A stretch of 64,000 bases of DNA. It comes from Strigops habroptila (lineage: Eukaryota > Chordata > Aves > Psittaciformes > Psittacidae). The translations under genes and the position numbers were made by a program. This document shows, in pieces, positions 11,379 through 26,701 of this stretch (the first letter of the stretch is position 1; every line of letters starts with the position of its first letter). The stretch lies in NCBI RefSeq assembly GCF_004027225.2, contig NC_044288.2:16564744-16628743 (forward strand), read 5' to 3'. The notes under the pieces are model-generated. The model did not search any database. It was not told the origin of the DNA and saw only the letters and a program-made list of their open reading frames with translations.

Positions 11379-11691
11379 CAGAAGATGTGGGCTGTGACCT
11401 GTGCCCAAACCCATCTTTTCTATGGGGAGGTGTAAATCTGTGGTTTCTAGAAGCTGTTTCTGAGAAATATCGAAGTATTTTTTATCTGTCTGTTTGGCTG
11501 TAACCCCTGCCTGGCACTTGGCGGTTGGTGGCTTGGACCAAGGGGGGACAATGCCTGCTGGGACCCTGGGGCTGTTCTGTGGGAGCCTGGATGTTGCTCC
11601 CCTGTTTTTCCAGTGCTCCCCCTGCCCGATGAGACCTGCTGGATGGGACCTGCCGTGCTGGGTGTGAACGTGAGGGGCTGTGGGGAGGGGC

Positions 11692-11697
11692 ATTAAA
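11692..11697 (+). terminator. ATTAAA poly(A) signal, LMAN2
   Basis: ATTAAA about 315 bp after the LMAN2 stop codon, just before the CpG-rich B4GALT7 promoter. The two genes are tandem, with under 400 bp between this signal and the next start codon. Confidence 0.6.
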
Positions 11698-11859
11698 GGA
11701 CTGACTCCAGCTGCGGCTCTGGCTTTGTATGGGGTGGGAACGGGGGGGCTCTACGGGGGTGGGGATGAAATGCTGGGGCGGGAGATGAAACCGCGGGGGG
11801 CGCCCATTGAGGGGGGGTTCCAGCTTGGTGTGGGGTTGTCCCGGGGCGGGGGGAAAGAG

Positions 11860-12072
11860 TGTTGTCCGGAGGCTCCGGGGGGGACACGGAGGAAGCGGGG
11901 GGCATCTCGGAGGGTTGCGGTGCGGTGCCCGCCGGAGGGGGCGGGTGCGTGTCCCCGCAGGCGCCGGGCGGAAGGGAGCGGGGCGGAACGTCGGGGCCGG
12001 GCCGCGTTTCCGGGTGGGAGCGGCGGGAGCAGCCAGCGTGTCCCGCGGCGGCGCCGGGGCCGGGCGAGCGCC
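11860..12072 (+). promoter_or_regulatory. CpG-island promoter of B4GALT7
   Basis: A very CpG-rich GGCGG-type sequence directly before the B4GALT7 start codon. It continues through exon 1 and intron 1. No TATA box was seen. Confidence 0.55.
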
Positions 12073-14427
<2,355 letters not shown>

Positions 14428-14701
14428 GCCAGTTGTGTCATTGTGCTTGAGCCGAGATGCCAGGGCTGCTGCTGAGCTGCTTGGAGCAGGCAGGATCTTT
14501 GCAGTGGCCGATCGTGGCGGTGCTGGCGAGATGCAGAGGAACAGAAAAGGCCAAGAACCAGGCTTTGCTGGGACCAACAGAAGAGGCTGAGAGTGGGACT
14601 CGGTGCCATCGCTGTGGACACTGGTGCTGCCTCCCAGGGCAGGAGCAGGAGGCTGTTTTCCTGCTCTGGACATGGCTGAGCTGCCACCCAGCTCAGAGGA
14701 C

Positions 14702-14707
14702 AATAAA
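14702..14707 (+). terminator. AATAAA poly(A) signal, B4GALT7
   Basis: Canonical signal about 275 bp after the B4GALT7 stop codon, followed by GT-rich sequence (TGTGTGTTGTGAG) typical of a downstream element. Confidence 0.75.
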
Positions 14708-14729
14708 GAACTATCAGGGCACCTGTGTG

Positions 14730-17700
14730 TTGTGAGTGCCCTGGGCTGTGGCCGTGCTGCTGCTTTTTCCTGCTCCCTTCACCTTACTGGTTTCAGCGCA
14801 CCCATTTCTGGTTTGGCCCCAGCTACACTCTGGCCAGACAGGCAAGCTCTGGTTTGGAGGCCAACCCGGTCCAAAACGGGCTCCAAGTGAGGTGGTGCCT
14901 GTGTTTCAGCTGCCAGGTACCCCCAGGGCTGTGCTGTGGTCACTTCATTGCAGGAAGTGGTTGGGCCGGGCCCCAAGCCCCAGCGTCCACAGCTCTGCTT
15001 GATGTCACAGTTGAGGTAGCCCAGGACTTCTCTCTGTGAAGTGAGGAGAGCTCTGGCTGAGCTGCTCTCTTCCTTGCCTGCCTTCTGTGGCATGTGCTGC
15101 CTCAGCCTTTTTGGGGATATTGGAGAACCTGGTGTCCCCCCAGAAGTGCTGTGGGAAACTGGATCTGCTCTGGCTCTGTATGAGGAGCCCTCGGAAGGGG
15201 TGGCTGCCAGGCTTACCACAGTGCTGATAGAGATGGGGTGATGGCACGGGTGAAGGGCAGGAATTAGGATGGCTGCCCCTGAGCCACCTGAAAAGGGGAA
15301 CAAGAACTTCTCTGGATGAGGCAAGAACTGGGATGCTCCCTCAGAGGTGGGAACAGGGGTTTGGGTTGATGAGAGAGAGAGGCAAGGCTGCATGGGGCCC
15401 AGGCTGCAGATCTCACCCACTTGCTCTTGCTGCCAGGCTGGTTTCTCCCATGTCATGGCAGGACAAGGGCCTGGGCTGCCCCTTCTAGCAGGGCTGGGGC
15501 GTATTTACTTGCTGAGGGTATCAAATGCTGGTCCCCCACTGGTGGCAGGGCCCGCGAGGGCTCTGCTGTGGGCTTAAGCACCCACTGGGGATGTGGCTTG
15601 TCTGGGTCAGTGAGTGGGTCGGAGAAGGTGCCTGGGGAAAAGGCTGTGTCAGCCTTGGGGTGCTGGTGGGCAGGAGGTGGCTGGGCAGATGCACCCTGCA
15701 AACTCTGGGTCCCTGACCTGCTGCTGCCAGAGCAAGAGCAGCCGTGGGAGGTGGCAGAAGCGCTGCTGCTGCGTGCTGGGAGAGTGCCCTGGGGCAGGAG
15801 ACACGAGGAGGAGGCGAAGAAGAGGAGGTGAGTGTCCTCTTGTGGCTGCTGGGAACAAGCTGCAGCGCCAGACCCAAGCAGTGGGAAAGCCGGGAAAGTC
15901 CCAATGGGTGAGGAAGGGCACTGGGTGCTGGCAGTTATTTGGGGTTGGTAGAAATCAGCCACACCAGCACCTTTTGCTGGGAAGTGGGATGCGTAGAGCT
16001 GGGAGGGAGGGATGCGGGAGGCCACATACCCTGCTCAGGACCCAGCTCAAGCCCCATGTAGGAGCAGCAGGCATGGAGCAGCACCTGGTCCATGCCCACT
16101 CGTGGTGGGAGCAAACAGGCGCTGTGACCTCCAGGATGCTTCTACTCACCCTGACCTGCTGAGGGTGGCAGAAATGCCCACCAGCTCTCAAAAGACGCTC
16201 CTGCCAGCACTGGACTCCTCTCCTTTATCACCAGTCTAGCCTGGCCACCTCCTTGGGCTGCTGGGTGAAATGGTGCTGTGCTGCTCCACAGGGGAGGGTG
16301 CTGGGCTGGCTCACAGATGGTGCCATGTGCTGGCTCTGGGGTCTTGGCATGCGTTTGGGGTTCTACTGCCTCCTCAAACTGGGCAGACCCAGCCGAGCAG
16401 CTGGTACCCCTCTGTTCAGCCCTGTCTCCAGCGCTGGCACCAGGCCCTCCGCATTTCCTGGCCCCTTCCACCCTCATCCCCTGCCTGGCACTTCCTGGAG
16501 CAGTTGCTTTGCCGGGTGCCTGCAGATGTCCCCAGACAGAAGCTGTTGCCATCCCAGGAAGACAAGCGGCCCCAGGGACGTGGCACCTCCGGCAAGGAGC
16601 ATTGGGATAAGAGAGGCAAAAGCATCAGAGCCAAGCGTGGGGGTTGTGTACTGCATAAGGGCAGAAGGATGAGAGATGAACGTCTGGAGAGATCTGGTGC
16701 TGTCTGCTCTCCATGCTGCTCTGGAGCTGGGTGAGGAGTCCGGAGTCCTGTGGACTGGGGTGTGAGAGGAACTGCCTCCTGATGAAGGCATCGAGGTCAT
16801 GGTGGTAAGGATCAGGCTGTGCTGCTTTGCATCATCCAAGGTGCAGGCAGGCCCAGCCTCGGGGGATGGCCTTGCCCCAGGGTGAGGACATGCTGGGGAC
16901 GCGCTACCAAAGAGCTCCCAACAACAGCCTCTCCAGCCCAGAAGCCTCAGAGGAGCAGTGCTATCTGGCACGAAGATTGCAGATCGGCTTGGACACACAG
17001 TGCATGGCTCCAGAGGTGCTCCCAGGACCCATCATGTCCCTCAATGTGGTCAGATGGAGGGAGATGTTGGTCCAGCATCTCCACCATGCAGGCTTTGGAT
17101 TTGACCACCTGTATGGCAGCCACTTACTGGCACCTGAACCGCAGCCAGGGCTGGCGGAGGCAGATCAAAGTATTTATCTGCACCATTCAAAATAGATGAC
17201 ACAGTTTCAGGCAGGTTTCATGAAGACGTCGATGTGCAGAAACAAGGAGCATATGTGCCCCTCGCACTTCGCTCAGCGCTAAAGGCTCCTCTCCTGCTGC
17301 CTGGCAGCTATTTCTCAGCTCTGCTCGCAGCCCCCTCATCCTCTGGTTGCTTTTGTGGAAAAGGCACTGTGCTGGAGACCCGGCTTCCTTTTATAGCTCT
17401 GAATGTGACTCCGAGGTCGCTCAGCTCCATTTCACCCCCCCACGCACTTCAGTATTAGCAATAGCCCAGCGGGAGAGGATGAGGTTTTTCCCCATCGCCT
17501 TTCTGCAGATGGATAACACCCTGCCTGCTGTCCCAGGAGCCCCATGGTGCCGAGCTGGAGGCCTCCTGGTGTTCCCATGCTCTCAGCAACCCTGAGGTGG
17601 GGGTCAAGGTACACAGGTGCAGAGAGATCCCACAGAGTTCCAGACCTGCCCCTTTGTGCCTCCCCTTCTGTGGCTCAAATTGCCATCAGTGAGGCTGCGG

Positions 17701-18950
17701 GGGGGCTGCTGCGATCAGTTGGCTTTTATTGCCAGATTGCTTGAACAGAATGGTTCCCAGAGCTGTTTGCTGGCTGCCACATGAACTTCTTGTAGTATCA
17801 TGATGTGGAGGGACTGGAGGGTGAAGGAGCAGGGAGAAGGGGCTGGGGAAAAGCCAATGGGTGGCAGGAGCATCTCAGCATCCCTGGCTGTTGGAATGTC
17901 CCAGGCAGGGATGAGCCCTGGGGCCCTGTGGGAGCTGCCAACGCAGGGAGACGTGCGGGGGGAATGCAGCCCACAGTGGAGACAGGAAACGGGGCAGACA
18001 GGAGGGAGTGAGGGGTGCGGCTGTGACCAGCAGCCGCTGAAGTCAGCCCGGCATCACTCTGCCCAATCCAACCCTGGAGGGGTGCTGTTAACATGCCTCT
18101 GCAGCATGTGCCTGTTCCCACGGGCTGCCGGGGTGCCTCGTTCATAGCTGAGCTCTGGAGCTCAGCCTGATGCCAGCGGGTTGGGAAATGGCACCATTGC
18201 AATGGGTCCCCCGATTCAAAAGCCACATGCTGCCACTCCAGTGTGTGGCTGGGCAGTGAAAACGGGCTGTGGGGAACACGGAGGCTGGGATGCAGGGAGC
18301 GGGTGCAATGCCTTGGCACCGCACCAAGGATAATGTGAGCGTGTGAGCAGGGCCCGGGCACAGTGTGTGTGTGTGGGTGAGCACTGGCAGCACAGAGAGG
18401 ACTCTGGTGTGTGGTGGGGGAGCTGGCACCGCAGGGGTGCTGGTGCATGCTGGAGGCACGGGTCCCGTACTCAGGCTGGGGATAGAGTGGGTGCGATCCT
18501 TGCCCAGGGAGAGACGGGCACCGTGCGGGGCTGCTGCAGGTGTCCTGCTCTTCCAGGAGGCTGAATGCCCAGTGACCAGCTCTGCCCCGTGCCGGCATTC
18601 CCTGATCCCTGTGCCTGGCACGCTGCAGTGGTGCCGAGTGACGAAACCAGCTCCCGGCCAGGACGTGGCAGGATTGATTCAGAGGGATGAAGCGTGTCGT
18701 GTCTCACCGGCACCAGGCCAGGCGCTGGGGCGGGTGGCAGCCCCACAGCAGTTACTCCATGCCTCCATGGCATGCCACGGCCCGTGGATAGAGCTGTGGC
18801 ACCTCCGGCGGATCCTGCCCACCCCCTGGGTGCTGTGTTGGGGGCACACGGCGCTGTCCTGCAAGAGGAGGGTGCAGAGAGTGCCCCGCAGGACCCATCT
18901 CCTCTCTGCAGGGACTTAGCGCAGCCGTCGAGGCTGATCAAAATGCTTCT
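14730..18950. other. 4.2-kb interval with no recognised gene
   Basis: GC-rich sequence between B4GALT7 and the N4BP3 promoter. Many frames are open, but none has family-like composition or paired splice sites. A short GT run (about 18363-18376) and an AT-richer patch (about 17195-17460, including TTTTATAGC) stand out slightly. It could hold N4BP3 enhancers or an undetected noncoding transcript; I cannot support either. Confidence 0.4.
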
Positions 18951-19049
18951 CCCCTACCCCGGCAGCCCAGGGGAGGGTGAAACGGCCTGCTCCCCCCGCC
19001 ACGGTGATGGCCATCGGGGGTCGGCTGGAGCTGCTGCTGTCGGTCCCGG

Positions 19050-19620
19050 GGCTGTACCCGAGTGGGTTGCACGGGGTTCAGCTCAAGGGTGCTCGGCGCC
19101 GCACGCAGCCAGCCCGCCCCGGACACCGCCCTGACCCACCCCGTCGGTGGGCACGGCCGGCCCGTCCCCTTTCCTCCTCTTCCTCCTCCCGCCCCTTCCC
19201 GCACCGCCGCCGCCGCCCGCCTCCGTGCCGCGATTTGCCGGTGCCGGCTCCGCCCGCTGCCCGCGCGGCCGCGGCCGAGGGGCGCGTTCAAACACGGCGA
19301 GGGAAGGAGCGGCGAGAGGAGGCGAGCGGGATCGCAGCGCCGCCGGCATGGTGAGTGCGGGCCCGGTGAGCCCCGGTGTGCCTCCGCCACCCCGGAGAAC
19401 CCCGGTGCGCTCCGGTGCTCTCCGCCGTGCGGGGCTTTGTCCCGGGCTGCAGCGCCCTCGGCCGGGCCAGGCCCCGGGGACCGACCTCCCCCTCCGCCTT
19501 CTCCGTGCCGGAAATTCCGGCCGGGCTCGGTGGAGGCTGCGGAGAGGTGCAGGGGGGGCTGCGGCGAGGCGGGCGCGGGAACCCCGCAGCCCCCCCGGTT
19601 CCCGCCCGGAGGCGATGGGA
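19050..19620 (+). promoter_or_regulatory. CpG island with the probable 5' noncoding exon of N4BP3
   Basis: A dense CpG island about 1.5-2 kb upstream of the N4BP3 coding start. A strong GTGAGT donor at 19351 follows a GC-rich sequence ending in ATG at 19348-19350. This looks like the untranslated first exon, spliced to the acceptor before 21019. The exact transcription start cannot be seen. Confidence 0.6.
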
Positions 19621-21042
19621 GAAGGTTTGTGGCCAGCTCCTGCCCGGGCAAGGCTCGACGGGGGCACGGCTGGGGTTGGGACCAGATCTCATCTGCCACC
19701 CCGGGAAGGAGCCAGGCTGGCCGGACCGGTGTTTTGCCGCCTAGGGGGTGACACCCTTCCCGCCGCAGGCAGGACACCTTCGGGCTCCCGCGGCGTTTCC
19801 CAAACCTCCCACAACCTGACCTACTTCCTCGGCCGCCTGTGCCGGGAGGAGCTGCTGTGGGGCTCACCCGGTGCTAAGGGCTGGATGCTATGAGCTTCCC
19901 CCCAGCGGGGACATTCCTGTGCCCCATGCCTGTGCACCGCAGGGAGCCTGGACCCTTCCAGCAGGGTCCATCCCTGATGCCCTTCATGGGATGCCGATGC
20001 CCGGCGCAGGTGCTGGGCTCGCAGAGGGAGGTGACAGCGCAGGCCGGGAGCTGTCAGACAGGTTTGTGCGTGGCAGCAATTAAAAGCGGGGTGTTTGTTT
20101 ACCCGCGTGTGGTGCTGAGAACCAGGGCAGCTTCCTGGGTGTAACCCGGCCTGCGAGCCCTCGGCGAGCCTGGGAGCCACGGGGGGCGGGGGGGTTCTGC
20201 CTCATCCCTGCCATGCTCACAGTGTCCCCTCCACCGGGGCTACCCGTGAAGGGCTGTGAGGGCCATTGTCCCCCTGCAAGGGGGGGGAGCCGAGGCCGAA
20301 GTCATCCATGCATCCTTCCTCCCCCGGCCACCTGCGCAGGAAGCTGCATTGTCCTGTCTGCTTCCTGCCCCTTCCCGCCGCCCTCCCACCGTGTCCGGCC
20401 ATGGGGTCCCCAGCACGCACGCAGCAGCTGGGCTACGGCCGCCTCATCCCTGCCTGGTGTTGGGGTGGGAGCACCTGCAGGTGGAGTGGGGCCATGGGGA
20501 AGGTTTGGGAGCTTGCCCTCTGTGGTGCATGAGCCTGTGCTGTGCGGGAAGTGTTCCTGTGGGGCGGGAGAGCTGCGTGCCCCTGCACGCGCTGGGGAGG
20601 CCAGGCTGGGTCTGGCCCCAGGGTCATTGTGGGGAGGTCTCCGGGGGGTATCCGGGCGCTGAGGTCCCTGTGGGGTGTCTCGGTGCTGTGGGGCCGGGGC
20701 TGGCGCCAGGCCCGGGCGGGTGCTGCCGGCTCCCAAACTCGCCTGGGCGGCAGGTGCCTGTTCTGGTGGCGGCCCCGTCCGCAGGCGGGAGGTGGGGCTG
20801 GGTGTGGGAGGGAAGCGCTCCGACATGGGGGGGCATCAGGGGGGAGCCCCTGCCCCGGTGTGTGCTGTGCACCAGCACCCTGCTCACCCGGGTCCCCCAG
20901 GACCTGGCAGGTCCCTCCCAGCACTGGGTTGGTCCTTGGTGCCAGTTGGGAAAGGGGGTGCCGGGGTGTTCGATGTCCCGGCCTCCCGGCATTGCTGACT
21001 TTGTCTCTCCTTCGGCAGTGCTGGTACTGGGCTTTTCTCTAA
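19348..21042 (+). other. predicted splice-created uORF of N4BP3 (8 codons plus stop)
   Basis: If the 19350 donor joins the 21019 acceptor, the terminal ATG of exon 1 runs on as MCWYWAFL and stops at TAA (21040-21042), six bases before the N4BP3 ATG at 21049 and in the same frame. The uATG has G at -3. This depends on the inferred splice. Confidence 0.45.
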
Positions 21043-23473
<2,431 letters not shown>

Positions 23474-24340
23474 GCGGTGGGATGCTGGCGGGACTGTGAC
23501 GGGGGAAGGTCTTTTGCTGCTGCAACAGGACGATCTCAGGGTCTGCACAAGGACCGGCCACTCGGCGCTGCCCTGGGGTGAAGGACTGTTTTTGACAAGG
23601 GAGCTTTTCCTTCTTGCAGTGCTTCAGGCCCTTCTGGGGGTGTCTCTGGAGATGGGGGGGGGTCATCTGTTCCAGGGGGTCTTGCATGTGCCCCGTGCCC
23701 TGACTCCAGGAGCGTTTGCCCTGTGCTTCCTTCTGCCATGGGGGCAGAAACCAAGCGCCCTGTGAGACATTCCCTGTCCCTCCTGCTCTGCGCCCCTTGT
23801 TCCCTACAACCCATAACTTAATATCTTGCTAACGAGAGGCTCAACGCTGTGTCCCCAACCCCACTGCCTCGCTGTGAGGGTTCCACTGCTCACAGTGGCT
23901 GCCTTGTCAGCAGGGTCCTGGTGCCAGCAGTGCCCTGTGCCTGCAACTGGCTGCTTGTGCCATTGGGAAAGCAGAGGAGGAAAACCTGAAAGTGCTGGTA
24001 CTGCTGGGAGGGGTGGCAGCTGCTCCAGCACCTCAGCTGGTGCTTTCCATGTCACCAGTGCTGGGGCTGCTCTGCAATGGAGGGTGGTTAATGCAACTTC
24101 CCCGCAGGAATCCCTGCAGCTGAGAGGGGCGAGTGCCTTGTGTGAGGGCGGGGGGAACCCACTGCCCTGCCACACTGTGAGGCGGGTGGGGGGCGTGTGG
24201 GCAGGGGGCTGGGATGCTGCCCGAGCTCGGGAACCCCCACATCGCCCCTCCCAGGGTGGCTGATGAGGGGAGCCCTGCTCTGAGCCTGTAACCGCGGAGC
24301 CAGGGGCCGGCCGGGCCCAGCTCTCCTCGGCCTTTCCTGC

Positions 24341-24346
24341 AATAAA
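24341..24346 (+). terminator. AATAAA poly(A) signal, N4BP3
   Basis: Canonical signal about 870 bp after the N4BP3 stop codon, followed by a T/G-rich stretch. Confidence 0.75.
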
Positions 24347-24364
24347 CCCGATTTCATTCTGGCG

Positions 24365-24560
24365 TCTGCCCTTGCTTCTCTCTGGCGCGGCGGCGGGGGC
24401 TGGGGCCTGCAGTGCTCGGGGAGGGGCTGCCGGGGAGCCGCCAGGCCGGGAGGCGGCGGCCCGGGGCTGGCGGTACGACCAGTCGGGGCGTTCACCGGCG
24501 GTGAGTCACGGCCGGGCCGTGGCCTGCGCGACCGGCTGGGCCCGGCGGGGGCGGGCAGAC
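24365..24560 (+). promoter_or_regulatory. orphan CpG island with a splice-donor-like site
   Basis: An unusually CpG-rich stretch between the 3' ends of the convergent genes N4BP3 and NHP2, where no promoter is expected. It contains a consensus GTGAGT donor-like site at 24501 after GGCG, as in a noncoding first exon, and an overlapping AP-1-like TGAGTCA. No coding sequence follows before NHP2. Confidence 0.5.
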
Positions 24561-24723
24561 AGGCCTCGTCCCTCTCCACCGGGATGGTTTGACCCAGCCA
24601 GACCCCCCCCCCCACCGCGCAATGGGCTGCCCCTCATGGCTCAACCGGACGCCCCCTGGCGGCTCGGCGGCCCCCCCCGTAACAGAGTGCTGGGACCGCA
24701 TCCTACAAACCCCACAAATAGCC

Positions 24724-24729
24724 TTTATT
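24724..24729 (-). terminator. AATAAA poly(A) signal, NHP2
   Basis: Reverse complement of TTTATT, about 95 bp past the NHP2 stop codon. Confidence 0.75.
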
Positions 24730-24821
24730 CACCCCCAAAACGCTCACCACCCCCCGTCAACGCCCGCAGCCGCCTCCCCAGAAAAGGGGGGGCTCGGAGC
24801 TGCACAACCCGCCCCGGCTCT

Positions 24822-26002
24822 TCACAGAGGGAGGGGAAGAGCCTCCACCTCCTCCAGGCACTCATCGTAGGTCTCCTGGTACTCCTCGTGTGGCTTGATC
24901 ATGATCACGCAGGTCGGGCGCTTCGAGCCGGCTGCGGCCCCCAGGTCCTGCGGGACAGAGAGGCTGTGAGGGGCTGATGGGTATCAGGACCCCCGCCAAG
25001 GCAAGGCTCAGCCCACGACTAACACACTTCACACCCTGGTCCAATGCAAGGAAGAAGCCTGCCAGCTCCTCTGGGCTCCTGCTGGGCTCAAGAACCATTT
25101 TTCCAGCTCATCTCCTGCATCCTGGAATGTGGCATGGGGCTGGACCTGCCACAGGTGCCATACTCCTTCCCCAGCACGGGAGCCAGGGGCTGTGGAGCTG
25201 CCTGCACTAGGGACAACGTCCTAAAGGCCCCCGTAGCCTCCCGCCTACGGGGGAAGCATGTTCCACTACCCCTTCCCAGGAATGTCCATCATCCACTGGG
25301 CCAGTGCCTGTTTCTGGGAGCAGGCAGGTCCCAGATCACAACTAAAGGGGAAAATGGGTCCCAGAGCTCCTGTCCCTGGAGGCTGCAGGGACACGATCAC
25401 AGCAAACGGCTCTCTGGTCCCATGGTGGAACAGTCCCGTGCCCTGGCGACGGACGAGCATCAATCTGCGCCTCCCCGGGAAGCCTCCTCCCGGCTGCACA
25501 GCCCCAGACCCTTACCGACTTGGAGGGGACATATGCGTAGGGGAGGCTCCTGTCCTCGCACATGATGGGGATGTGGCAGTACACATCGATAGGCTGCGTG
25601 TCGCCCGCCAGCACCGTGATCCTGCGGAGAAAGCCCGTGTCAGTCGCCGCGCCGGGGCAGCGAGGCCAAGCCGGGGCAGCGGGGTCGGGCACAGCGCTTA
25701 CCCCTTCTCCCCCTTGTTGATGAACTTCTGGACCTCCTTCACACCGCGACGGATCTGCTTCTGCTTGGCCGCTGCAAGAGAATCACACCGTGAAGGGGGC
25801 TGTGCCGCCACGGCCCGGTCCCACCCCGCCATGCGCCGGTGCCGGCCAGACCTTTCCTGATGCACTTGTAGAGCTTGCGCGTCAGCTTGCGGGAGGCGAG
25901 CGGCCGGGCGATGGGGTTCAGGAAGTCGAGCTGCTCCCGGTACGAGCGCTCGGGCGTCCCCTCCGCCTCCGCCGCGGCCTCCGCCTGCTTCTCCCGCGCC
26001 AT
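24822..26002 (-). CDS. NHP2: NHP2, H/ACA ribonucleoprotein core protein, four exons, 150 aa
   Basis: NHP2 is an L7Ae-family RNA-binding protein of box H/ACA snoRNPs, scaRNPs and telomerase RNP, acting in nucleoli and Cajal bodies with dyskerin, NOP10 and GAR1. Exons, in transcript order: 25852-26002, 25702-25771, 25516-25621, 24822-24947. The N-terminus is acidic and Ala/Glu-rich; the L7Ae core follows with LTRKLYKCIRK, KQKQIRRGVKEVQKFINKGE and VLAGDTQPIDVYCHIP, then DLGAAAGSKRPTCVIMIKP and the end LPLPL as in human (153 aa). The exon 1 donor (GTCTGG) is weak, but phase and homology fix it. Translation initiates in a CpG-rich promoter about 250 bp from the BRD8 3' end, which is on the same strand. 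Confidence 0.96.
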
Positions 26003-26135
26003 GGCCGCGCGCTTCCGCTACCGGAGCACGCCCGGCACGGCACAGCAGGTGTGATTGACAGCTCCACACCGCTCCGCCAGCCAATCGGCAGCTCCTGATG
26101 CACCGCCCGCCCACCGCGCCAGCCAATGGCGAGCG
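26003..26135 (-). promoter_or_regulatory. NHP2 promoter with paired CCAAT boxes
   Basis: Two CCAAT boxes on the + strand (26081-26085 and 26123-26127) and a CAATC on the minus strand (about 26053) lie within 130 bp of the start codon. An ETS-like GCGGAAGC occurs on the transcript strand just upstream of the ATG. This is typical of a housekeeping NF-Y promoter. Confidence 0.5.
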
Positions 26136-26251
26136 GCGCCTTCCCAGCCCCGCGGCCGCCGCGCCGAGCTCCCCGCGCTCCCTCCCCGGCTCCCCTCCCG
26201 TTCCCCCGCCGGACTTGTCGGAGACGCGGGGACACAGTTTCAACACGGGCC

Positions 26252-26257
26252 TTTTAC
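26252..26257 (-). terminator. candidate AGTAAA poly(A) signal, long BRD8 isoform
   Basis: No AATAAA or ATTAAA occurs on the minus strand between the BRD8 stop and NHP2. AGTAAA, a known weaker variant, is the best candidate and would end BRD8 only about 125 bp before the NHP2 CCAAT boxes. Confidence 0.35.
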
Positions 26258-26701
26258 TGGGCTGCGGTGCCCTCACGGCCTGAGGCAACGCGGTGCGGCA
26301 GCACCCAGCCTCAGCCCAGCCTCAAACACTCAGGGAAGGCAGCGGAGCGGAGCCGTCCCGCAGCGCCCTGGGTGTGCGCCGCACAGGGCTGCGCCCGGCC
26401 CCATCCCAGCTTGTCACAAAAGAGGATTTTATCCCTTCCCTTTCTTTTCATCCCAGGGAATCTATTTCCCACTGCAGGGCTATGCTGCTGCTTTTCCCAG
26501 GGGAGAAAGGAGGCCCCTTCCATGCCCCTCCTAGAATCCACTTTGTTCCTTATGCCATCAACCTGGCAGCCACCCCTGCGGGATAATCAGTCTTGCTGAA
26601 GGCTGTGGTCGCAGTGTCAGCACAGCCCCTGAGCCCCAGCAGACCTCCTGAGCCATGGGGACAACACTGCTCCGACAGAAACAGGGCTCGGACGTGGCTT
26701 G

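Noticed and set aside
15421-15831. Plus-strand open frame ending at a GTGAGT donor-like site in the gene-free interval
   Set aside because: No recognisable family, no matching partner exon, and GC-rich sequence makes such frames common. The Glu/Lys/Arg-rich end is mildly suggestive but insufficient.
18938-19867. 309-codon minus-strand open frame over the N4BP3 CpG island
   Set aside because: Composition artefact in a CpG island, without splice or homology support.
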